5,705 bases of DNA from Oscillospiraceae bacterium (lineage in GTDB: Bacteria > Bacillota > Clostridia > Oscillospirales > Ruminococcaceae), in contig JAFXOO010000076.1 of the NCBI GenBank assembly GCA_017528675.1, positions 1-5,705 of the forward strand, given 5' to 3'. Under the pieces are notes generated by a model, which ran no database searches, was not told the origin of the DNA, and saw nothing but the letters and a program-made list of their open reading frames with translations. Below, in pieces: positions 1-4,556 of the stretch (its first letter is position 1; every line of letters starts with the position of its first letter). The position numbers and the translations under genes were made by a program.

Positions 1-1
1 C

Positions 2-30
2 ATTATACACCATTTTGTAACAAATGTCAA
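2..30 (-). promoter_or_regulatory. Consensus sigma-A promoter reading leftward out of the window
   Basis: On the minus strand TTGACA (30-25) and TATAAT (7-2) are separated by exactly 17 bp, a perfect match to the housekeeping promoter consensus. The predicted start lies just beyond the left edge, so the promoter serves a gene outside the window. Because mraZ-rsmH-ftsL lie upstream on the same strand, the likely client is the next dcw gene (a spoVD/pbpB-type transpeptidase); that is inference. The spacer contains a dyad, TTTGT-A-ACAAA at 14-24, which could be an operator. Confidence 0.8.
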
Positions 31-91
31 ACAGGCGCTCTCATTTTTATAAGATTTCACAAATCTGCATAGCTGCCGCCTTAAAAGAGTG

Positions 92-256
92 CTATTCTGA
101 CAAATGAAAAATACATGGCAAACAGAGTGCACCCCTGCCTGCCATGCCTGCGTCTTGTTTCTTACTGCGGATGCAGCCGAATCCGTCCGGGCAAGCGCCT
201 GTTTTTTGTTTCGGACGGAAGCGGCAGCCATCACACTCGTTTTGTTCTTCTCTCAT
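92..256 (-). CDS. Doubtful small Cys-rich ORF (54 aa)
   Basis: This short open frame follows ftsL on the same strand. It starts at ATG 256-254 and stops at TAG 94-92. The product would be basic and rich in cysteine, with CDGC near residues 8-11, two further Cys in a CPDGFGC stretch and a CLPC pair near the C-terminus, a pattern that could bind a metal. I recognise no family. The start codon has only an AGG directly abutting it, so translation initiation would be poor, and there is no separate promoter. It may be chance, or the remnant of a gene. Included because it is the only minus-strand frame in the 300-bp gap between ftsL and the next promoter. Confidence 0.2.
   Translation of the reverse strand: MREEQNECDGCRFRPKQKTGACPDGFGCIRSKKQDAGMAGRGALCLPCIFHLSE
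182..219. repeat. 8-bp inverted repeat in the post-ftsL gap
   Basis: TCCGTCCG at 182-189 is perfectly inverted as CGGACGGA at 212-219, with a 22-nt loop. On the plus strand the loop itself holds a small hairpin (GGGC/GCCT, 189-200) followed by TGTTTTTTG. On the minus strand, the direction of the operon, no T-run follows, so it is not an obvious terminator for ftsL. Function unknown. Confidence 0.4.
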
Positions 257-300
257 CCTGCCATGCCCATAGAATACCGGTGCTGTTTCATGTTATGCAC

Positions 301-780
301 TCAACCTCTGAGGTATTCCACGAAGCTATCAAACCAGATCTTGATCCGTACAAAGATGTTCTGCTCCTCCTCCGGGATGTTCACAACATCATCTGTCTGA
401 ATCTGTACATATTCGATCTGTGACTGATCAATGGTACGCATACCGAGGACATCCTCGGCATATGCCTGAATATTCTTGTTGGATGTGCGTCCGGCGATTT
501 CGGATTTCATCCGGACATTTTCGCTCTGTAGATCGGTCAGTTCCTGCTGTTTTTCTGTGATCTGGTTACTAATCTGGAGCTGCTGCACATTGCTGTAGAT
601 CACTGCTGCGAGTAATCCGAAGCAAAAGAACACGCCCACCACCAGCTTCACAGCCGATGCTTTTCTGCCATTACTTCTTCCCATTTCAATCTGCGGGTCG
701 TATTCCGGCCTGTATGAGGGCGGCACAGAAGGCGGTACAGAAGCAGGCGCCGAATTGCCATAACGCTCATAATAAGCCAT
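301..780 (-). CDS. ftsL: Cell division protein FtsL
   Basis: A small bitopic divisome protein of 159 aa that, in the FtsL family, links FtsB/DivIC to the septal synthase FtsW/FtsI. The order seen is a Pro/Tyr-rich cytoplasmic tail (about 1-44), one membrane helix (about 45-63, LVVGVFFCFGLLAAVIYS), a coiled coil with heptad-like Leu/Ile spacing (about 65-98), and a short extracytoplasmic end containing AEDVLGM and DQSQIEYV (about 108-125), typical of clostridial FtsL. It is longer than the roughly 117 aa of Bacillus subtilis FtsL because both tails are extended. The start ATG at 780 has AAAGGAG 8 nt upstream and overlaps the end of rsmH by 14 nt, implying translational coupling. FtsL sequences diverge quickly, so the name relies strongly on position directly after rsmH together with this architecture. 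Confidence 0.85.
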   Translation of the reverse strand: MAYYERYGNSAPASVPPSVPPSYRPEYDPQIEMGRSNGRKASAVKLVVGVFFCFGLLAAVIYSNVQQLQISNQITEKQQELTDLQSENVRMKSEIAGRTSNKNIQAYAEDVLGMRTIDQSQIEYVQIQTDDVVNIPEEEQNIFVRIKIWFDSFVEYLRG

Positions 781-1711
781 AACCTTTGCTCCTTTCTATC
801 AGTCTGAGCTTTGCACTGTGACTGCGGCGGTTTTCTGCAAGCTCCCGCTCACCGGCGGTGATGGGCTTGCGGTTGAGGAGTCTTGCCCTGGGTTTCCGCC
901 CGCAGACACATTGCGGAAAATCCGGAGGGCAGGTGCAGCCCTTGCACCATTCAGCAAATTGCTGCTTGACAATACGGTCTTCCAGAGAATGGAAGGTGAG
1001 GACGGCCATTCTCCCGCCGGGTTTCAGGCATTCAAACGCTGCCGTAAGTCCCCGCCGCAGGTGTCCGAACTCGTCATTGGAAGCAATGCGCAAGGCCATA
1101 AATGTCTTTTTGCAGGGGTTTTTGTCTCTGCGGAACTTCTGGGGCACAGCGGAACAGATCAGCTCCGCCAGGGCTCCGGTTGTCTCAATGGGCGCTGTTT
1201 CTCTTGCACGGACAATCGCTGCTGCGATCTGGGGTGCAAACCGCTCCTCACCGTATTCCCGCAGGATTCTGGTAATCTCCCCGGCTTCCCAGGTATTCAC
1301 GATATCCCTTGCGCTCAGGCCCTCCTGACTCATCCGCATATCAAGCGGCGCATCCTCGGTATGGTAAGAGAATCCACGTTCTGCCGTGTCAAGCTGGTGG
1401 GACGATACGCCCAGATCCAGCAGGATGCCGTCCACCTGGTCTATGCCGAGGTCATCAAGCGCTTTCCGCATTTCAGAATAATTGCAGTGCACCACTTTCG
1501 CCGGGTACCCTGCGAGCCGTTCTGTGGCAACCGCCACGGCGTCCGGATCACGGTCAAGGCCTATCAGCAGACCCTTTTCACTCAGACGGGCAGCAATCTC
1601 TCTGGAATGTCCGGCACCCCCAACTGTACCGTCAACGTAGATGCCGTCCGGCAGGATTCCCATACCATTGAGCACCTCGTCAAGAAGCACTGGAAAATGC
1701 GTAAATTCCAT
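767..1711 (-). CDS. rsmH: 16S rRNA (cytosine(1402)-N(4))-methyltransferase RsmH (MraW)
   Basis: An S-adenosylmethionine-dependent enzyme that N4-methylates C1402 of 16S rRNA in the decoding centre of the small subunit. The 314-aa length is normal for the family. Visible motifs are H5-FPVLL near the N-terminus, the SAM-binding VDGTVGGAGHS (26-36), GLDRDPDAV (51-59), DGILLDLGVSSHQLD (94-108), GFSYHTEDAPLDMRM (113-127), the FRRDKNPCKKTFMALRI stretch (193-209), LTFHSLEDRIVK (238-249), a Cys cluster CKGCTCPPDFPQCVC (256-270), and the closing RRSHSAKLR (295-303). The start ATG has GGGAGG 6 nt upstream, and that Shine-Dalgarno directly abuts the mraZ stop codon. The gene sits between mraZ and ftsL, its standard place in the dcw cluster. 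No damage is seen and the assignment is secure. Confidence 0.98.
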   Translation of the reverse strand: MEFTHFPVLLDEVLNGMGILPDGIYVDGTVGGAGHSREIAARLSEKGLLIGLDRDPDAVAVATERLAGYPAKVVHCNYSEMRKALDDLGIDQVDGILLDLGVSSHQLDTAERGFSYHTEDAPLDMRMSQEGLSARDIVNTWEAGEITRILREYGEERFAPQIAAAIVRARETAPIETTGALAELICSAVPQKFRRDKNPCKKTFMALRIASNDEFGHLRRGLTAAFECLKPGGRMAVLTFHSLEDRIVKQQFAEWCKGCTCPPDFPQCVCGRKPRARLLNRKPITAGERELAENRRSHSAKLRLIERSKGYGLL

Positions 1712-1723
1712 GAAATTCCTCCC

Positions 1724-2179
1724 TTACAGGCAGATTGAATCGAGCACACCGCTTTCGGAAAGATCGAAGCTGGCTTCCATTTCTTCCCAGACAGACTCTT
1801 TCCAGATTTCTGCCTTTCTGCCCGCACCGATGACAACCACGCTGTCATCCGGCGCAAGTCCTGCATGCTTACGCAGTGCAGCAGGGATCAGAATGCGTCC
1901 CTGCTGGTCAGGTGTGACCTCCGTGGCACTGGAGAACAGGGCACGGCGTGCCCTTTCTCCGTTGATACCTGGAATTGCACGAACCTGACGTTCGAGATCG
2001 CTCCAGCCCTCCACGGAATGCACCATCAGGCACTTCTCCGTCAGGCTCCGGCTGATCCAGAAGCTTGCACCGAGCTGGTCACGCAGTCTGGCAGGGAAAT
2101 TGATACGGCCCTTTTTATCCATATTATGATTGTATGTACCCGTCAGGTTGCATACCATAGATACAGCCGTATCCTCCAC
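1724..2179 (-). CDS. mraZ: Transcriptional regulator MraZ
   Basis: A nucleoid-associated DNA-binding regulator of the dcw cluster; family members form ring oligomers that bind tandem short boxes at 10-bp period. The protein has two swapped-hairpin AbrB-like halves, each with its DxxGR signature: NMDKKGRINFPARLR (from about residue 19) and DQQGRILIPAALR (from about 91). Three starts are possible in frame. GTG 2188 has almost no Shine-Dalgarno, GTG 2179 has GAGGTGA 5 nt upstream, and ATG 2158 gives the family-like length (144 aa) but its GGAGG is 14 nt away. I chose 2179 on the ribosome site, while homology favours 2158. It is first in the minus-strand operon and ends 12 bp before rsmH. Its leader is about 180 nt long, with a hairpin and a direct repeat. 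Confidence 0.95.
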   Translation of the reverse strand: MEDTAVSMVCNLTGTYNHNMDKKGRINFPARLRDQLGASFWISRSLTEKCLMVHSVEGWSDLERQVRAIPGINGERARRALFSSATEVTPDQQGRILIPAALRKHAGLAPDDSVVVIGAGRKAEIWKESVWEEMEASFDLSESGVLDSICL

Positions 2180-2198
2180 CGTGCTCACCTCGCTTGCC

Positions 2199-2255
2199 GT
2201 CCTTCTTTTGTCCGGGCCGTCCGCCGGGAAACGGTCCCGGCAGTCCTTCTTTTGT
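2199..2255 (-). repeat. 13-bp direct repeat in the mraZ leader
   Basis: The minus-strand sequence ACAAAAGAAGGAC occurs twice without mismatch (2255-2243 and 2211-2199), with a 44-bp period. The copies bracket a GC hairpin (2223-2241). Each copy contains AAGAAGGA, a Shine-Dalgarno-like purine tract, but neither is followed by a suitable start codon. It could be a duplicated protein or ribosome contact site in the untranslated leader, or a relic of a small duplication. Confidence 0.6.
2223..2241 (-). promoter_or_regulatory. GC-rich hairpin in the mraZ 5' leader
   Basis: On the minus strand GCCGGGA and TCCCGGC form a perfect 7-bp stem closing a 5-nt loop (CCGTT). It lies roughly 120 nt after the predicted mraZ transcription start and about 45 nt before the start codon. 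No T-run follows on the minus strand, so it is not an intrinsic terminator of mraZ. It may stabilise or structure the leader. Confidence 0.55.
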
Positions 2256-2343
2256 TTTCTTTTCGTCTACACTGGTTCTTATTCATTTTATTTTTCTGTT
2301 TTGGGCCAAAGCTGGGATGACTCCCCACTTTTTCAGGGCGCAA

Positions 2344-2352
2344 TGATATAAT
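2344..2352 (+). promoter_or_regulatory. Rightward extended -10 element facing the mraZ promoter
   Basis: TGATATAAT on the plus strand is a full extended -10 (TGnTATAAT). No recognisable -35 is found 15-18 bp upstream. It forms an inverted repeat with the mraZ -10 (TATAATGA 2347-2354 against TCATTATA 2362-2369), so polymerases bound at the two sites would face each other with nearly coincident start points. If active it would give RNA through the mraZ promoter toward the glycosyltransferase gene. Confidence 0.4.
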
Positions 2353-2363
2353 GAACCACTATC

Positions 2364-2392
2364 ATTATACCATCCCCCCCGAAAAAATGCAA
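2364..2392 (-). promoter_or_regulatory. mraZ operon promoter (sigma-A type, extended -10)
   Basis: Minus strand: -35 TTGCAT (2392-2387), a 17-bp spacer, and the extended -10 TGGTATAAT (hexamer 2369-2364). Transcription should begin near 2357, giving mraZ a leader of about 180 nt. The spacer contains seven consecutive G (2380-2374) next to a T-run, a possible slippage site that would alter spacer length. The hexamers are identical to those of the rightward promoter at 2546-2574. Confidence 0.75.
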
Positions 2393-2480
2393 TCGTTTTA
2401 TTAGACAAAAACATTCGTCATATTCTGTGCACAATGTTATCAAATGCTGTGGAGAGGTTGTTGATTGAGCTATTTATTAC

Positions 2481-2492
2481 CATTCCGGAATG
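2481..2492. repeat. 12-bp perfect palindrome
   Basis: CATTCCGGAATG is self-complementary over its full 12 bp and lies about 55 bp before the -35 of the glycosyltransferase promoter. It has the form of a dimeric regulator's operator, but I cannot name a protein for it. The rest of 2393-2480 is AT-rich and shows no gene; only an 8-bp palindrome, TGTGCACA (2426-2433), stands out. Confidence 0.45.
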
Positions 2493-2504
2493 ATTTTTGT
2501 CCAA

Positions 2505-2547
2505 AAGCACCAACGGAAAACGAACGGATTTTCGTTAAAAGGTGCTT
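2505..2547. repeat. Interrupted dyad abutting the -35 of the glycosyltransferase promoter
   Basis: AAGCACC (2505-2511) is inverted as GGTGCTT (2541-2547), with further inner pairing of AACG (2512-2515) with CGTT (2533-2536) and AAAA (2517-2520) with TTTT (2529-2532) around an 8-nt centre. The right arm overlaps the first two bases of the -35 TTGCAT. It could be an operator, or a hairpin in RNA started at the upstream extended -10. Confidence 0.45.
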
Positions 2548-2574
2548 GCATCTTCAGTACAACTGTGGTATAAT
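2546..2574 (+). promoter_or_regulatory. Promoter of the glycosyltransferase-TfoX genes
   Basis: -35 TTGCAT (2546-2551), a 17-bp spacer and extended -10 TGGTATAAT (hexamer 2569-2574). The predicted start near 2581 leaves a leader of about 63 nt before ATG 2644. This placement rules out the longer in-frame ATG at 2542 as the start of the gene. Confidence 0.8.
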
Positions 2575-2600
2575 GGTGGTGGGACATCCCAAATTCAGCA

Positions 2601-2640
2601 TTTGAGTGGGGAAAAGTGGAGAACTGTGTTGAAAGGTGAT
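2601..2640 (+). promoter_or_regulatory. Four GTG boxes at 10-bp period, MraZ-operator-like
   Basis: Four consecutive 10-mers share a central GTG: TTTGAGTGGG, GAAAAGTGGA, GAACTGTGTT and GAAAGGTGAT. GTG begins at 2606, 2616, 2626 and 2636, exactly one helical turn apart on one DNA face. Known MraZ operators are tandem boxes at 10-bp period (TGGG-type in enterobacteria, AAAGTG-type in mollicutes). The array lies after the predicted start of transcription, and its last unit is also the ribosome binding site. With mraZ divergently transcribed next door, MraZ is the natural candidate ligand; that is inference. The first and third boxes are weak matches. Confidence 0.5.
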
Positions 2641-2643
2641 TAT

Positions 2644-4176
2644 ATGGATAAGAAACGGCTTGGTTTCGTGGGTTTTGTGAAATCCATCCCGGTACAGGCA
2701 CCCTGTCTGCTCGCCGGGGGGCTCTGCATCCTGTTGGGGACGGCTTGCAGTCTGGCGCCGGATACAGTGCAAAAAAGCATCCTTGGGTGGGTAATCGTGG
2801 GGATCGGTGCCTTACTTGGCATACTCTGGCTTGTTCTGTGCATACTCAGGAAGGCAAAAGACATGCTCAGCATATGGCTGCTGTGGGGAATGGGTGCATG
2901 TATGCGCCTGCAATTCATTCTCCGGATGCCTTACAACCTTATGCAGCATGATGTGAGGACGTTTGAGGACACGGAGGGGCATGCCGGGTATATCCTGTAC
3001 TATTTCCGGGAAGCGCAGCTACCGGATTTTGATGTGCGTACCGCATGGCAGTACTATCATCCGCCGCTGCACCACATGCTCTGTGCCGGATGGATGCATC
3101 TGATGTCAGCGCTCGGACTGGAGAATCAGCCTTTGTATGAAAGCATGCAGGTTGTTCCCTTCCTGTGGTCTTCAGCAGCGCTGATGGTTTTTGCCGTGAT
3201 TCTGCGGGAGCTTGGACTGAAGCAGCGTGCGCTGACACTGCCGCTGGCCGTCATGGCGCTGCATCCGTCATTTATCTATCTGGCCGGTGCGCTGAACAAC
3301 GACATACTGAGCATTCTCCTGATGCTCACCGCACTGTTGTATACGGTCAGGTGGTATCACCGTCCAACATGGCGCTACATCATCCCGCTGGCACTGTCGA
3401 TCGGATTCGGCATGATGGCAAAGCTGTCCGCCTGGCTCGCTGCACCGGCGGCGGCGACAGTCTTTCTCGTGATGCTCTGGAAAAACCGCCGGAAGCCGCT
3501 GCCCTATATCAGGCAATACGGCGTCTTTCTCCTGCTGTGTGTTCCGACGGCGCTCTGGTGGGAAATCCGCAACGCCATCCTCTGGGACATGCCGCTGACC
3601 TATATCCCGATGCTGAGCAGCAGCAGCAAGCAATATGTCGGAGATCATCCCGTCTGGGAGCGGCTGTTTGACTTCTCGCCGCACCAGTTCCGCTATATCT
3701 ACGACTGCTTCACCATATACGGACAGGACTACAGCGAATACAACCCGCTGGTGGGGCTGATGAAAACGGCGGTCTTTGACGAGTACATCAAGCCGGAGCA
3801 TGTGGCGCATATCACAGGCTTTGGTGAAGTGCTGTTCTGGAGTCAGGCTGTTCTGGCTGCGCTGGTGCTGGTCTGCATGGTGACAGGCTTCCTGCACAAG
3901 GGCAGGACTGCCTGGCCGCTGAAGACCGGCATGCTGCTGGTCTATGCAGCAACGATGGTCAGCTACTACAGCTTTTGCTTTACCTTTGCCCACACCTGTA
4001 CACAGAGTGCCCGCTATGCGACACCGGCTGTTTACATCAGCCTGCTGTTCCTGGGCATCTGGTCGCAGGAACACACCGGCAAGGCTGCCGCAGTACTCCG
4101 CTGGTGCGTCACAGGCGCCGCCTGTGTGTTCATGGCAGCAAGTGCAGCGGTCTATGGTGCAGTACTATTTATATAA
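2644..4176 (+). CDS. GT39-like (GT-C fold) multi-pass membrane glycosyltransferase
   Basis: A 510-aa polytopic membrane protein of the PMT/ArnT-like GT-C superfamily, which transfers sugars from polyprenyl-phosphate donors on the outer face of the membrane. Likely membrane segments begin near 19, 46 and 73, with many more to the C-terminus. Between early helices lies a loop with HD at 102-103 (D103 is the best catalytic candidate) and YHPPLHH (138-144). Later family-like motifs are LNND (217-220), AKLSA (259-263), PTALWWEIRN (301-310) and QSARYATPA (454-462). The start is ATG 2644, with GGTGA 4 nt before it. Its substrate cannot be read from the sequence. The stop codon overlaps the next gene's Shine-Dalgarno. 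The leader carries the GTG-box array, so control by the neighbouring MraZ is possible, which would link surface glycosylation to division. Confidence 0.8.
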   Translation: MDKKRLGFVGFVKSIPVQAPCLLAGGLCILLGTACSLAPDTVQKSILGWVIVGIGALLGILWLVLCILRKAKDMLSIWLLWGMGACMRLQFILRMPYNLMQHDVRTFEDTEGHAGYILYYFREAQLPDFDVRTAWQYYHPPLHHMLCAGWMHLMSALGLENQPLYESMQVVPFLWSSAALMVFAVILRELGLKQRALTLPLAVMALHPSFIYLAGALNNDILSILLMLTALLYTVRWYHRPTWRYIIPLALSIGFGMMAKLSAWLAAPAAATVFLVMLWKNRRKPLPYIRQYGVFLLLCVPTALWWEIRNAILWDMPLTYIPMLSSSSKQYVGDHPVWERLFDFSPHQFRYIYDCFTIYGQDYSEYNPLVGLMKTAVFDEYIKPEHVAHITGFGEVLFWSQAVLAALVLVCMVTGFLHKGRTAWPLKTGMLLVYAATMVSYYSFCFTFAHTCTQSARYATPAVYISLLFLGIWSQEHTGKAAAVLRWCVTGAACVFMAASAAVYGAVLFI

Positions 4177-4188
4177 GGAGGCGGTCAG

Positions 4189-4512
4189 ATGGCATCCAGC
4201 GTAGAATACCTGAACTATATCCTGGAGCAGCTCTCAGCTCTGGAGGGCATCACTTACCGGGCAATGATGGGAGAATATATCCTGTATTATCAGGACAGAA
4301 TCATCGGCGGCATCTATGATGACCGGCTGCTTGTCAAGCCGGCTGCCGCTGCAAGGCATCTGATGCCGGAAGCACCGGAGGAGCTCCCGTATGAGGGCAC
4401 AAAACCCATGCTGCTTGTGGAACAGGTCGATGACAGTGCCTTTCTCTGCAAGCTGTGTGAGGCAATGCTGCCCGAACTTCCGGCACCCAGGAAGCGCAGG
4501 CAGAAAGCATAA
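4189..4512 (+). CDS. TfoX/Sxy N-terminal domain protein
   Basis: A 107-aa protein made of a single TfoX N-terminal domain, with a basic C-terminal tail (RKRRQKA). Diagnostic stretches are YLNYILEQL, ITYRAMMGEYILYY (21-34), the GGIYDDRLLVKPA segment (40-52) and ELPYEGTKPMLLVE (65-78). In gamma-proteobacteria TfoX/Sxy promotes competence gene expression. The stand-alone Firmicute versions are uncharacterised as far as I know, so no competence role should be assumed here. ATG 4189 is preceded by AAGGAGG at 4175-4181, which overlaps the TAA of the glycosyltransferase; the two are almost certainly co-transcribed and translationally coupled. The TAA of this gene in turn falls in the putative -35 of the sigK promoter. 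Confidence 0.85.
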   Translation: MASSVEYLNYILEQLSALEGITYRAMMGEYILYYQDRIIGGIYDDRLLVKPAAAARHLMPEAPEELPYEGTKPMLLVEQVDDSAFLCKLCEAMLPELPAPRKRRQKA

Positions 4513-4536
4513 CGGAAAAGCCCTCCCGCATACATT
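4506..4536 (+). promoter_or_regulatory. Putative SigE-type promoter of sigK
   Basis: CATACATT (4529-4536) matches the SigE -10 consensus CATACANT in full. Fifteen bp upstream, AGCATAAC (4506-4513) carries the CATA core of the SigE -35 element. The predicted start near 4543 leaves a very short leader directly before the sigK Shine-Dalgarno (4547-4553). In Bacillus, sigK is switched on by SigE in the mother cell, so location and sequence agree. The SigK-type -10 is closely related and cannot be excluded. Confidence 0.6.
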
Positions 4537-4556
4537 GCTTTCACAGAAAGGAGTGT

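Noticed and set aside
52..66. AGATTT-CAC-AAATCT hairpin
   Set aside because: AT-only 6-bp stem apart from one pair, without a T-run after it on the minus strand; too weak to call a terminator.
104..423. Two overlapping plus-strand frames near the left edge
   Set aside because: They run antisense into ftsL, lack ribosome sites, and have Cys/Phe-rich unstructured composition.
818..1738. Long plus-strand open frame (306 codons)
   Set aside because: It is wholly antisense to rsmH, which has unmistakable family motifs and a strong Shine-Dalgarno. The plus frame has no ribosome site or recognisable domain.
2223..2262. Plus-strand reading of the mraZ leader hairpin followed by a T-rich tract as a terminator
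   Set aside because: The pyrimidine tract is broken by C and G and does not begin at the stem; no plus-strand gene ends there.
1865..2320. Plus-strand frame of 151 codons across mraZ and its leader
   Set aside because: Antisense to mraZ, no Shine-Dalgarno, and it runs through the hairpin and poly-pyrimidine leader.
2542..2643. N-terminal extension of the glycosyltransferase frame
   Set aside because: It would start upstream of the promoter's -35 and read through the promoter and GTG boxes; ATG 2644 has the ribosome site.
3268..4074. Minus-strand frame of 268 codons
   Set aside because: Antisense to the membrane glycosyltransferase; composition is rich in Gln/His/Arg as expected for the complement of a GC-rich gene.
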